A DNA stretch of 36,716 bases, taken from NCBI RefSeq assembly GCF_000429925.1, contig NZ_AUCU01000042.1, positions 1 to 36,716 on the forward strand, read 5' to 3'. Both the position numbers and the translations under genes were made by a program. Under the pieces are notes generated by a model. That model was not told the DNA's origin. It made no database searches and saw only the letters and a program-made list of their open reading frames with translations. This DNA is from Desulfatirhabdium butyrativorans DSM 18734. Lineage in GTDB: Bacteria > Desulfobacterota > Desulfobacteria > Desulfobacterales > Desulfatirhabdiaceae. The first letter of the stretch is position 1; each line of letters opens with the position of its first letter. Below, piece by piece: positions 1 through 8,099 of the stretch.

Positions 1-160
1 CTTCAGCCTTGCGGCTTACGGCCTGCCAGTTCGCTGTCCTACGCTTAACGCTCGGGGTCACCCCCTTACGTCCAAGGACTCGCTATCCGGTGGCTGGCTA
101 TGCCTTCCGGGATGGGCTTCTCACCCACTAAAACACGCGACCTTGCCCGGCCGCACTCGG
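1..160. repeat. Non-coding repeat-like segment abutting a truncated symporter
   Basis: This segment does not continue the symporter reading frame that follows: an in-frame TAA sits at 129-131 and recognisable symporter sequence starts only near 162. It is rich in short inverted repeats, for example TGGG/CCCA around the loop at 113-127 and a GGGGT-C-ACCCC dyad near 56-66. The style resembles dispersed palindromic repeats of Desulfobacterales, but that is recalled, not searched. It could be the edge of a mobile element or an assembly boundary in a multicopy repeat. The left limit lies outside the window. Confidence 0.4.
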
Positions 161-173
161 GTTTGCCACCGCC

Positions 174-941
174 ATGTGTCTGGGTTGCATCTGTTTTCCT
201 CAGCCCTACATGCACAGCTATTCCAGCAAGTCGGTCAACGGGTTCAAGGCCATGTTTCTGGCCTTTGGCGGCATATGCATCGTCGTCATCACCATCCCGA
301 CGCTTGTCGGGATTGCTTCGAGAAGCATCGTTCCTGGGCTATCGGGTGTTCAGGCGGACAAGGTCTTCGGCATGGTCGCTTCGGCAACCATGCCCAACTG
401 GCTGGCGGCAATGGCGGTTGCCGGTGGATTCACTGCGGCGATGTCCACGGTCAACGGCCTTGTTTTCGGCAATGCCACCAATATTTCCATTGATCTTTAC
501 AAAACCCTCAGGCCGGATGTCGAGCCCCGCCGCCTGATTCACATCGCCATGGCTTGTGTGGCGATCATCATGGCCGTATGCACCTGGATCGCGTGGAACC
601 CGAATACGCCCGTGGCGGAACTTTCGGTCATTGCCTTCGGGATGGTGGCTGTAACGATCTTTCCCCTTTGGGGGGCTTATTTCTGGAAAAGAGCCACGGC
701 TGTTGCGGCCATACTTTCCGTCATTGTCGGCTCCGGTCTGAATGTGGTCTTCTTTTTCCTGGGCGGAAAGGGGATGATCCTCAATCCGCAGCCGCAATTC
801 TTTCAGCTCAATGGATTTCTCGTGGCCTTCATCGCATCCGGCATCGCTTTTGTCGCCGTCAGTTTGCTGACAAAACCGGGAGCGGTCGAAGAAAATAGCC
901 TTGCCCTTTTCTTCCATCCCGCGCTGAAGCGCATACACTAA
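174..941 (+). CDS. Sodium:solute symporter (SSS family), C-terminal remnant
   Basis: Only the C-terminal half of an SSS-family transporter is present (about 255 residues; the family usually has 480-550). The start resembles a conserved mid-protein SSS segment (MCLGCICFPQPYMHSYSSKS), followed by about five hydrophobic membrane segments, including strong ones near residues 30-48, 108-130, 145-165, 171-190 and 213-231. Family-like sequence extends slightly upstream of this ATG, to about position 162, before being lost at the repeat-like segment; a stop lies in frame at 129-131. The piece is probably non-functional, or the rest lies beyond an assembly junction. It ends 12 bp before the benzoate-CoA-ligase-like gene, so the intact gene was probably the carboxylate importer of that operon. 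The substrate is inferred. Confidence 0.75.
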   Translation: MCLGCICFPQPYMHSYSSKSVNGFKAMFLAFGGICIVVITIPTLVGIASRSIVPGLSGVQADKVFGMVASATMPNWLAAMAVAGGFTAAMSTVNGLVFGNATNISIDLYKTLRPDVEPRRLIHIAMACVAIIMAVCTWIAWNPNTPVAELSVIAFGMVAVTIFPLWGAYFWKRATAVAAILSVIVGSGLNVVFFFLGGKGMILNPQPQFFQLNGFLVAFIASGIAFVAVSLLTKPGAVEENSLALFFHPALKRIH

Positions 942-953
942 AGGAGTTGTACC

Positions 954-2510
954 ATGAACATTTCATTGAACCTTCCCGAAAAATTCAATGCGGCTGATTA
1001 TTTTGTGGATCGGCATATCCGGGCAAACCGGGGACATCGGGTCGCCGTGTATTGCAGGGACCGAAAGTTTACCTACACGGATATCCAGATCGGCATGAAC
1101 CGCTTCGGCAACGGATTGAAGTCCCTCGGTATCGCCATGGAAAACCGGGTCGCCCTGCTCTTGCACGACACGGAAGTGTATCCGATGACATTCTGGGGCG
1201 CCATCAAGATCGGAGCGGTTCCGATCTGCCTCAATACCCTGATGCGGCCGAAGGACTACAAATATTTTCTTCAGGACAGCCGGGCCAGAGTGCTTGTCGT
1301 CGATCACGCCCTGCTCGATGTGATCGAGCCGATTCGAGGGGAGCTCACTTTTCTGGAGCGGATCATCGTGGCAAACGGACCGGTCTCGGGGAAAGATGAT
1401 CTTGAGCTGGCAAGCTGGCTTCCCGCGCAGGCAAGCGAGCTTGCCTGCGCACCCACGACGCCGGATGATCCCTGTTTCTGGCTGTACAGCTCCGGCTCTA
1501 CCGGACAGCCCAAGGGCACGGTGCATTTGCATCACGACATGGTTTATGCTACGGAGACCTATGCCAAACAGGTGCTGGGCATTCGGGAGGATGACATCTG
1601 TTTTTCTGCCGCAAAGCTTTTCTTTGCCTATGGTCTTGGCAACGGTCTTTATTTTCCGTTTGGCGTCGGCGCATCGGCTGTATATCTGCCCGAACGGCCG
1701 CTTGCGGAAACCGTATTCAAAACCATCGAGCATTATCGCCCCACACTGTTTTTCGGCGTGCCGACGCTGTTCAACAACATGCTCGTATCCGATGGCAAAT
1801 TGAATGGCGTCCGCTACTGCATATCCGCAGGAGAAGCCCTGCCTCCGGATATTCTCAAACGCTGGCAGGAGCGATTTCAGGTCCAGATTCTCGACGGGAT
1901 CGGATCGACCGAAATGGCCCATATCTATATTTCGAATGCACCCGGAGACATTCAGCCGGGAAGCACGGGAAAACCCGTACCCGGGTACGATGCGCGGATT
2001 GTCGACGAGCATTTTCAGGATGTTGCGGAAGGGGAAATCGGAACCCTTCTGGTCAGCGGTGACAGTGCGGCGGCTTACTACTGGAACAAGCACGAAAAAT
2101 CCAAGGAAACCATGCTGGGTGGTTGGCTCAATACCGGGGACAAGTTTTTCAGGAACGATCAGGGGTATTACTATTATGTCGGGCGATCCAACGACATGCT
2201 CAAGGTCGGCGGTATCTGGGTTTCCCCGATCGAAGTGGAGGCCTGCCTGATCGAGCATCCGGCCGTTCTGGAATGCGCCGTTGTCGGCGCTCCCGACGAA
2301 GAGGGTCTGATCAAGCCGAGGGCGTTTGTCATTCTGAACAAGGGGCAAGTGCCGTCTGAAGCGCTCGAAAAAGAATTGAAAATGCATGTGAAGACAAAAC
2401 TGGCCCCATACAAATTTCCCCGGTGGATCACCTTTGTCGATACATTGCCCAAAACGGCAACCGGAAAGATCAAGCGGTTCGAGCTGAAGGATAATTCGTT
2501 TGAGAATTGA
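954..2510 (+). CDS. Benzoate-CoA ligase family protein (AMP-forming)
   Basis: An adenylate-forming enzyme of 518 residues that activates a carboxylate with ATP and CoA to the acyl-CoA thioester, cytoplasmic. The N-terminus (NLPEKFNAADYFVDRHI) is the signature opening of the benzoate-CoA ligase family. The P-loop motif LYSSGSTGQPKG lies at about residues 177-188, the core motif GIGSTEM near 315-321, and the C-terminal PKTATGK motif carries the catalytic lysine K505. Length is normal. AAAGGAG lies just upstream of the ATG, supporting the start. The neighbours are a symporter remnant 12 bp upstream and a second acyl-CoA ligase 35 bp downstream, suggesting one transcript for uptake and activation. 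Benzoate is the likely substrate by family resemblance; 2-aminobenzoate, hydroxybenzoate or a cyclic acid are alternatives. The downstream benzoyl-CoA pathway is not in the window. Confidence 0.85.
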   Translation: MNISLNLPEKFNAADYFVDRHIRANRGHRVAVYCRDRKFTYTDIQIGMNRFGNGLKSLGIAMENRVALLLHDTEVYPMTFWGAIKIGAVPICLNTLMRPKDYKYFLQDSRARVLVVDHALLDVIEPIRGELTFLERIIVANGPVSGKDDLELASWLPAQASELACAPTTPDDPCFWLYSSGSTGQPKGTVHLHHDMVYATETYAKQVLGIREDDICFSAAKLFFAYGLGNGLYFPFGVGASAVYLPERPLAETVFKTIEHYRPTLFFGVPTLFNNMLVSDGKLNGVRYCISAGEALPPDILKRWQERFQVQILDGIGSTEMAHIYISNAPGDIQPGSTGKPVPGYDARIVDEHFQDVAEGEIGTLLVSGDSAAAYYWNKHEKSKETMLGGWLNTGDKFFRNDQGYYYYVGRSNDMLKVGGIWVSPIEVEACLIEHPAVLECAVVGAPDEEGLIKPRAFVILNKGQVPSEALEKELKMHVKTKLAPYKFPRWITFVDTLPKTATGKIKRFELKDNSFEN

Positions 2511-2545
2511 TGACATAACGCATCAGAATCTGCTGGAGACCGAAC

Positions 2546-4102
2546 ATGCAAGACTTTGCTACCTTGAAGACGATCGTTGCCCGAAACCTCGAATATCATC
2601 CGGATAAAATCGCGCTCATCGAAGGGGAACGCCAGCTGACGTTTCGGCAATTTGCAGACAGGACCCGGTCCATGGGAAATGCGCTGCTGGCGCTTGGGCT
2701 GAAGAAAGGGGATCGTGTGGCGATCCTGAGCCAGAACAGCATCGAAAATGCGGAAACCTATTTCAGCATTCCCAATGCCGGGCTGGTGCTGGTGATGCTG
2801 AATTTCCGGCTGGCATCCCCGGAAATTCTCACGATTCTCAAAGATGCCCATGTCAGCGCCTTGATGGTCAATGAGCGGTTCATGGCGCCAATCGAAGCCA
2901 TCCGGGACAAGCTCTCCTTTGTCGATCATTTCATCTACATCGGCGACCGGGGCAAAACGCCTGGCGGATGGCATCATTACGAAAGCATGATCGAGAATGC
3001 TTCCTCCGATATACCTCCGGCAACCGTCGAGGAACAGGATTTGGCAGCCCTCATGTATACCAGCGGGACGACGGGATCACCCAAGGGATGCATGGGCACC
3101 CATGGCAACTTCTACCATATCGGCAGAAGCCTGACCCTCGAGATGAAAACCGATGAAACCGATGTCGGCATTGTCGCCTCCCCCCTGTTTCATGCGACAG
3201 GGGAGGTCGTGCTGATGAACTGTATGTACAGCGGAACGACTGCGGTCATCATGCCTGCATGGGATGCGGAGGAATTCATGCGGCTGGTGCAGGCGCATCG
3301 GGTGAGCACCGGCATGATCGCCACCCCCATGCTGCTCTTTCTCGTCCAGCATCCCCGTAACCGGGATTATGATCTCAGCAGTCTTAAAAAGCTCTTTTTT
3401 GCCGGAGCGCCCGTCACGCCCGTGGTGTTCCAGCAGGCCATCGCGCTCTTCGGAAACGTATTTCTGCATCTGTTCGGCACCAGCGAAACCGTCGGTCAGA
3501 TCACGATCCTGCGTAGAGAGGACATCACCCGCGCCCTGGAGCAGGGCAAGAGCGAAATCCTGGCTTCCTGTGGCAAATCCTTTACCGACATGCAGGCCGA
3601 GGTTGTGGATGAATTCGGCGTGCCCGTTGCTCCCGGGGAAGTCGGCGAAATTCGCGCCCGGGGGCTGGGTGTCACGATGGGCTACTGGAACAAGCCTGAG
3701 GAAACGGCCAAAGTCTTCCGGAACGGGTGGTATTATCCGCTGGATCTGTGCCGGATGGATGCGGATGGCTTCATTTATGTGGTGGATCGCAAAAAGGACA
3801 TGATCATTACGGGCGGGGAGAACGTCTATCCGGCGGAAGTGGAAAATGTCCTGTATGAACATCCGGTTGTGGCTCAGGCTGCCGTGATCGGCACGCCGGA
3901 TGAAAAATGGGGGGAGGCCGTTACCGCCTTCATCGTGAAAAAGAAAGAGATGACGGCAACAGCCGAGGAAATCATGCGCTTTTGCAAACAGCGTATCGCC
4001 GGATACAAGACCCCGAAGAAAATCCTCTTTGTCGATGCGCTTCCCATGAGTGTCAGCGGGAAAATTCTGAAGTATAAATTGAGGGAAACAGCCTCCCTGT
4101 GA
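2546..4102 (+). CDS. Class I acyl-CoA synthetase (AMP-dependent ligase)
   Basis: A 518-residue acyl-adenylate/CoA ligase. It has the P-loop LMYTSGTTGSPKG at residues 169-181, the LFGTSETVG core motif near residue 310, a YVVDRKKDMIITGGENVYP hinge region, and C-terminal VSGK with catalytic lysine K506. The sequence is closer to the medium/long-chain fatty acid and cyclohexane-carboxylate ligase group than to the benzoate-CoA ligase 35 bp upstream, so the two are not a recent tandem duplication. GGAG lies about 8 nt before the ATG. The substrate cannot be read from the sequence. Its position implies a second carboxylic acid handled by the same operon, perhaps a product of the aldehyde oxidoreductase encoded 1.3 kb downstream. 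Confidence 0.8.
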   Translation: MQDFATLKTIVARNLEYHPDKIALIEGERQLTFRQFADRTRSMGNALLALGLKKGDRVAILSQNSIENAETYFSIPNAGLVLVMLNFRLASPEILTILKDAHVSALMVNERFMAPIEAIRDKLSFVDHFIYIGDRGKTPGGWHHYESMIENASSDIPPATVEEQDLAALMYTSGTTGSPKGCMGTHGNFYHIGRSLTLEMKTDETDVGIVASPLFHATGEVVLMNCMYSGTTAVIMPAWDAEEFMRLVQAHRVSTGMIATPMLLFLVQHPRNRDYDLSSLKKLFFAGAPVTPVVFQQAIALFGNVFLHLFGTSETVGQITILRREDITRALEQGKSEILASCGKSFTDMQAEVVDEFGVPVAPGEVGEIRARGLGVTMGYWNKPEETAKVFRNGWYYPLDLCRMDADGFIYVVDRKKDMIITGGENVYPAEVENVLYEHPVVAQAAVIGTPDEKWGEAVTAFIVKKKEMTATAEEIMRFCKQRIAGYKTPKKILFVDALPMSVSGKILKYKLRETASL

Positions 4103-4152
4103 GAATGCCCCCCAATTGAAGGGAAGTCCTTTCTACTTTGTTTCATTTTCGG

Positions 4153-4196
4153 GGCTGATTGTGAGCTTCTTTGTATGTGCAGCTTCGCAATCAGCC
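4153..4196 (+). terminator. Stem-loop after the ligase operon (possible terminator)
   Basis: A 9-bp perfect stem GGCTGATTG / CAATCAGCC encloses a loop of 26 nt, starting 51 bp after the acyl-CoA ligase stop. No clean T-run follows (a CCTTTT lies a few bases beyond), so intrinsic termination is only possible. It fits the operon end before the ferredoxin gene. Confidence 0.35.
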
Positions 4197-4260
4197 TCGC
4201 CCGCCTTTTCCCGGTTTATCTTGCGCCTTTCGCTTGACAATGCCCAATGGACTGATCGTG

Positions 4261-4297
4261 CTGCGTTGCACCGCAGGAGGGGGTAGGTGCAATGCAG
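4261..4297 (+). promoter_or_regulatory. Strong hairpin with purine-rich loop upstream of the ferredoxin gene
   Basis: Arms CTGCGTTGCACC and GGTGCAATGCAG pair over 12 bp with one G-T wobble. The 13-nt loop contains AGGAGGGGG, an SD-like purine run. It lies about 215 bp before the ferredoxin ATG in a 411-bp gap that otherwise holds the 4153-4196 stem-loop and a dispersed repeat at 4354-4429. It could be an RNA regulatory hairpin or part of another repeat; the function is unknown. Confidence 0.35.
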
Positions 4298-4353
4298 AGA
4301 TCGGATTTGTTGTGGAATTTCTCTTTCAACGTCGGTTGGAATCGGCTACTGTA

Positions 4354-4429
4354 GTGCCTGAGCGGAATCTCCGTTTTTTTCCGCCTGCAAGCGATGCGCT
4401 GCTCCGAATATGGGTTTCCGTTCTGGCAC
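4354..4429 (-). repeat. Dispersed palindromic repeat, copy A (inverted orientation)
   Basis: The ends GTGCCTGAGCGGAA and TTTCCGTTCTGGCAC form an imperfect terminal inverted repeat. Read on the minus strand, the inside carries ATTCGGAGCAGCGCATCGC, matching the core of the copies at 9832-9956 and 17433-17513. At 76 bp it is the shortest copy. It lies between genes and has the character of a REP/MITE-like non-autonomous element. Confidence 0.6.
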
Positions 4430-4513
4430 GGGGCTACCCATGGAAGCAGTGGCGCTTGCTGGAACAACTTCTTACAGCAAAATGGAATGAGCCGGTCGAT
4501 CCAGGGAGGGGAA

Positions 4514-5251
4514 ATGGATTCTGAGAAAGAACGGGAAATCATTCAGGTTGCGGCCAGTGGGACCGGCATGGATACCGTGCTTTCCCGAAGGCAGTTTCTG
4601 GTTTTTTCGGGTCGTGCAATCACGGTTCTTGCGACCATGGACATCTGCCGGGCGTGGGGATCCGATTCAGCCCTTGTCATTCTAGACAATGCCAAAGGGC
4701 TTGTCGTTGCCGACGCGAGCCGTTGCGTCGGATGTCAGCGCTGCGAGCTGGCATGCACCGAATTCAACGATGGCCGAGCACAGCCTTCCCTGGCCCGAAT
4801 TCAGGTTGGCCGCACCATCAATTTCGGACCGGAAGGTTCATTGGGCAGGAATCAGGCGCAGGGGCTATGGGGCGGTGGCACTTTCTCGCAGGATATCTGC
4901 CATCAATGCCCCCATCCCGTGCCCTGCGCCACGGCCTGCCCGAATGACGCCATCCTGGCCGATCCCCGAACCGGGGCGCGGGTTGTCGATACATCCCGAT
5001 GCAGCGGCTGCCGCCTGTGCTTGCGGGCCTGTCCCTGGGACATGATCCGCTTCGATGAGGAAAGCCAGAAAGCTACAAAATGCTTCCTGTGCCAGGGAAG
5101 CCCCAAATGTGTCGAAGCCTGCCCGGCAGGTGCGCTGCGATATGTTCCCTGGCGCAACATTGCTCGGGAGACAGCCCCTCGTACCGCAGTCTTTCCCGTT
5201 ATTTCGGCCGAGAAGGCCAGGGGCTGTCTGGATTGTCATCTTGGCCGGTGA
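4514..5251 (+). CDS. YdhY-like four-cluster ferredoxin subunit with Tat-type leader
   Basis: A 245-residue electron-transfer protein, partner of the oxidoreductase encoded 129 bp downstream. Four Cys sets fit four [4Fe-4S] clusters: C71/74/77/81, C129/132/138/142, C163/166/169/173 and C190/193/199/203. Residues 60-215 follow the E. coli YdhY pattern (NxxKGLVV, RCxGCxRCE, FNDG, CPWDM). Residues 24-29 read SRRQFL, a twin-arginine motif followed by a short hydrophobic stretch, so Tat export is possible, or it may be a vestigial leader as in YdhY. A tail of about 30 residues beyond the usual YdhY end finishes with CLDCH (238-242), a CxxCH heme-c-type motif four residues from the end. The start at 4514 is chosen for the GGGAGGGG just upstream; an upstream ATG at 4394 would place the start inside a repeat. 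Confidence 0.8.
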   Translation: MDSEKEREIIQVAASGTGMDTVLSRRQFLVFSGRAITVLATMDICRAWGSDSALVILDNAKGLVVADASRCVGCQRCELACTEFNDGRAQPSLARIQVGRTINFGPEGSLGRNQAQGLWGGGTFSQDICHQCPHPVPCATACPNDAILADPRTGARVVDTSRCSGCRLCLRACPWDMIRFDEESQKATKCFLCQGSPKCVEACPAGALRYVPWRNIARETAPRTAVFPVISAEKARGCLDCHLGR

Positions 5252-5380
5252 AAATCCCATCCTGTTGACAGGCCGGAGCGCTACAAGCCATTCTCATCAT
5301 GTTCGGATTGTTGCCGGGACGAAAATGGAAAAGACGGCGCTTGGCCTTTTGTCTGAAAACGGTATTTTCTGGAGAAAAGC

Positions 5381-7498
5381 ATGCGTGAACGAGCTGGCGG
5401 ATTTGCGGGTAAGGTTCTCCGGGTAGATCTTTCAACCGGTAAAATCGGCTTCGATGACACCGTGGATCGATACCGGGAGGTACTGGGAGGCACTGGTATC
5501 GGGTACCAGGTGATGTGGGAGGAAGTGCCCCCCGGGACGGCTCCGTTCGATGCCGCCAACAAGATCGTTTTCGCAACCGGTGTTCTGGCGGGAACCGGTG
5601 TGCCCTGCAACGGTCGAACGGCCGTAACCACGCTGTTTCCATCGTGCTGGCCCAAGCCGCTTGTGGCAAGCGGGCACATGGGCGGCCAGTTCGCAGCCAA
5701 ACTCAAGTATGCCGGTTACGACGCTTTGATCGTGGAAGGCAAGTCGGACAAGCCGGTATGGATCATGATTCGGGATGGAATGGTGCAGGTGCGTGACGCG
5801 GGGCATTTGTGGGGTTGCGGCATTCGCCGGACCACGTTTGAGATCAGCCGGGAGATGGGTCCGGATTGCGTTGTGGCGGCCATCGGTCAAGCCGGAGAAC
5901 ATCTTGTCCCCCTGTCCGTCGTCATGAATTCCGCATCCCATTCCGCAGGTGGTGTGGGAGCGGTGATGGGCGCCAAGAACCTCAAGGCCATCGGGGTGCA
6001 GGGCAGTGGCGCCGTGCGCATCGCCGGGGATCGATCCGAGTGGGAGCGCCTGGTCAAGTTTCATCTGTCCATCCTGGGAAGCAACAACCAGCATGTGGTG
6101 CCGAGCTTTCCGCATCCGCAGGCGGAGTACTACAATCCCTCATCCCGCTGGGTGGGAGCTCCCGGGAGACGATGGGGCGCAGCCGAACCCCCGGTCGAGA
6201 TCAATGGCGGTCTTTTCGATTTGAACCGGATCGCCTTTCGCGCCAACAACGGCGTCTTCTATCTGGGCGAGCAGGTATGGCAGCATACGGTGCGTGGCAA
6301 CGGATGCACCGGCTGCCCCATTCGTTGTCACACCATCATCAAGGTTCCCTCGGTTGCCGCCAAATACGGTATCCGGGAAGTCGCCCAGAATACGTGCGTC
6401 GGATTGCTCTTTGGCCGATCCTTTTTTAGAACGCTCCCCGGTGGTCTCATGTCCCAGGCCGCGCTGGAAGCGAGCATGGTCGGCATGCACCTGGCGGACG
6501 ATCTGGGAATCTGGTGCAATTATGGCCAGTTGCAGCGGGATATGATCAAACTCTACTACGAAGGTACGCTCCATGACAGGCTCGGCTCCAAGGAGTATGC
6601 ATCGTATTCCTGGGACAAATTCGAAAACGGCGATCCACGGTTTCTTTTTGAAATCATTCCCCGCATTGCCATGCGCCAGGGTGAATTGGCGCATGATCTC
6701 GGACTTGGCACCGGATACCTCCTGGATCGCTGGTCCATTCCGGAAACGGCATGGACCGGGGACATGGTCAGCTCCTACTGGAAATTCGGTCATCCAAAAC
6801 ACCACGCCAATGAAGACGACGGGCAGTGTGGCGTCATCATCAACACCCAGTACAATCGCGACGCACAATGTCATTCGCACGTGAATTTCATCCGAAACGG
6901 TCTGCCGCTGGCGATCCAGAAGAAACTGGCAGCCGAGATTTGGGGCTCGGGCGATGCCGTTGACGCCGTAGGCGCCTATACGCCGATGAACATTCACAAA
7001 GCCCGGCGGGCGAAATGGTCATTGATCCGCAAGGAACTTCACGACAGCCTCGGTTTGTGCAATTGGATGGGACCTTGGGTGGCATCGCCGATCAAAGCGC
7101 GTGGCTATTCGGGAGATGACAGTCTGGAGTCCCGGTTCTACAGCCTGGCAACGGGTCATCAAACGAGTCGCGAAGAACTGGACCGGATCGGCGAGCGGAT
7201 TTTCGTCCTGCACCGGGCGCTTACGATTCGGGATATGGGGGAGATCGACATGCGCCGGCGGCACGATCTTTACCCGGAATGGATCTTCCGGGATTCAAAC
7301 GATTCCCAGCCTTTCACGAAGGGTACTATCCGGATGGATCCGCTGGATATTGCCAAAGCCATGGACATGTTCTATGAAGTCATGGGCTGGGGGAAGGAAT
7401 CCGGGGCGCCGACAGCCGAAACGTATGCACGATTGGGGCTCAAAGCGGTAGCACAGGAACTGGCCGCAAAACGCCTTGTTCCGGGGGCGCAACCATGA
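5381..7498 (+). CDS. YdhV-like aldehyde ferredoxin oxidoreductase family enzyme
   Basis: A 705-residue catalytic subunit of the AOR family (tungsten or molybdenum bis-pyranopterin cofactor plus one [4Fe-4S]). It opens with GKVLRVDLSTGKI and follows E. coli YdhV closely along its length (VPPGTAPFDAANK, AAIGQAGEHLVPLS, GAVMGAKNLKAI, LCNW). Cluster ligands visible are C309, C312, C316 and C339 in CTGCPIRC and NTC. The length equals YdhV (about 700) and exceeds archaeal AOR (about 605). No signal peptide is visible although the ferredoxin partner has a Tat-type leader. GGAG precedes the ATG by 7 nt; a TTGACA at 5265-5270 lacks a good -10. The gene overlaps the next by 4 bp. The reaction of this clade is not established; with two acyl-CoA ligases upstream, aldehyde oxidation or carboxylate reduction is inferred. 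Confidence 0.88.
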   Translation: MRERAGGFAGKVLRVDLSTGKIGFDDTVDRYREVLGGTGIGYQVMWEEVPPGTAPFDAANKIVFATGVLAGTGVPCNGRTAVTTLFPSCWPKPLVASGHMGGQFAAKLKYAGYDALIVEGKSDKPVWIMIRDGMVQVRDAGHLWGCGIRRTTFEISREMGPDCVVAAIGQAGEHLVPLSVVMNSASHSAGGVGAVMGAKNLKAIGVQGSGAVRIAGDRSEWERLVKFHLSILGSNNQHVVPSFPHPQAEYYNPSSRWVGAPGRRWGAAEPPVEINGGLFDLNRIAFRANNGVFYLGEQVWQHTVRGNGCTGCPIRCHTIIKVPSVAAKYGIREVAQNTCVGLLFGRSFFRTLPGGLMSQAALEASMVGMHLADDLGIWCNYGQLQRDMIKLYYEGTLHDRLGSKEYASYSWDKFENGDPRFLFEIIPRIAMRQGELAHDLGLGTGYLLDRWSIPETAWTGDMVSSYWKFGHPKHHANEDDGQCGVIINTQYNRDAQCHSHVNFIRNGLPLAIQKKLAAEIWGSGDAVDAVGAYTPMNIHKARRAKWSLIRKELHDSLGLCNWMGPWVASPIKARGYSGDDSLESRFYSLATGHQTSREELDRIGERIFVLHRALTIRDMGEIDMRRRHDLYPEWIFRDSNDSQPFTKGTIRMDPLDIAKAMDMFYEVMGWGKESGAPTAETYARLGLKAVAQELAAKRLVPGAQP

Positions 7499-8061
7499 CG
7501 GATGAGGAACGGGCGAAATGTTGTGACATCCTCGCAACAGCTATCCGGGAGGCGAGCGTTTCAGGGAAGCTGATCGGAAAGGACCGTTTGGAACACATTT
7601 TGGCGGATAGCGGCATTGCGGATTTGGACGATGGGCAAAACGCAAGCCTGGATTCATTGATCGCCCAGATGCTGGCCGCCCATCCGGATTTGGCGGTTTT
7701 GAGCAGTGTCAGTGGACAGGCGCTTTACCACGACACGACCTTGCTGAGCCGGACATACGCCGCCATTCTGGATCGAAAGGGATCACCGGTGATTCTCATT
7801 GCCGAAGAGGTTCGGAAAAACTCGGCCGAATACCCGAGAACCCTGCCCGTCGATCTCTTTGAGCAGCCTCCCTTCGATCTCCGTGTCGAGGAAATCGAAG
7901 TCAGTCTCAAAAGCATGGCTGTCAATCCGGAATATCAGGATATCTCCATGACGATCACCTCAACCGGTTCGGTCCATCTGTTTTCAAGCCGTTACCTGGA
8001 GCGATCCTATGCCGCATTTCTTGCCGAGCGGGCAGATACCGGGCTGCTGTTGAACCCGTGA
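7495..8061 (+). CDS. Small protein in ydhW position, overlapping the oxidoreductase gene
   Basis: A 188-residue protein with no signal peptide or membrane segment and no cofactor motif. Its ATG overlaps the oxidoreductase stop (ATGA), so it is very likely translated together with it. It is acidic and mostly alpha/beta, with an N-terminal helical part (residues 1-55) and a longer C-terminal region that includes EEVRKNSAEYP and ITSTGSVHLFSSRYLERSY. In E. coli ydhW follows ydhV in the same position. I do not recognise clear sequence identity to YdhW, so homology is only suggested by synteny. It is likely an accessory factor, assembly protein or small subunit for the oxidoreductase. Confidence 0.65.
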   Translation: MTDEERAKCCDILATAIREASVSGKLIGKDRLEHILADSGIADLDDGQNASLDSLIAQMLAAHPDLAVLSSVSGQALYHDTTLLSRTYAAILDRKGSPVILIAEEVRKNSAEYPRTLPVDLFEQPPFDLRVEEIEVSLKSMAVNPEYQDISMTITSTGSVHLFSSRYLERSYAAFLAERADTGLLLNP

Positions 8062-8099
8062 AAATCGAAGCGGAGCCCAGGTCAGGCAGATAACGGAGT

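Noticed and set aside
963-2516. 517-codon minus-strand frame opposite the benzoate-CoA-ligase-like gene
   Set aside because: It mirrors the full length of a well-conserved ligase; the translation shows no domain and has the composition of antisense codon bias.
4234-4262. TTGACA as a possible -35 for the ferredoxin gene
   Set aside because: No acceptable -10 at 16-18 nt spacing (the hexamer reads CGTGCT or similar).
4394-4513. N-terminal extension of the ferredoxin gene from an ATG at 4394
   Set aside because: It would begin inside dispersed repeat copy A; the ATG at 4514 has a strong RBS and gives a Tat-like leader near the N-terminus.
5265-5294. TTGACA as a promoter for the oxidoreductase gene
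   Set aside because: Best -10 is CATTCT at 18 nt, only a 3-of-6 match; transcription from the ferredoxin gene is as likely.
5381-7498. Assignment of the oxidoreductase as BamB of class II benzoyl-CoA reductase
   Set aside because: Although a benzoate-CoA-ligase-like gene is nearby, the sequence follows YdhV motif by motif and not BamB, and other bam genes are absent.
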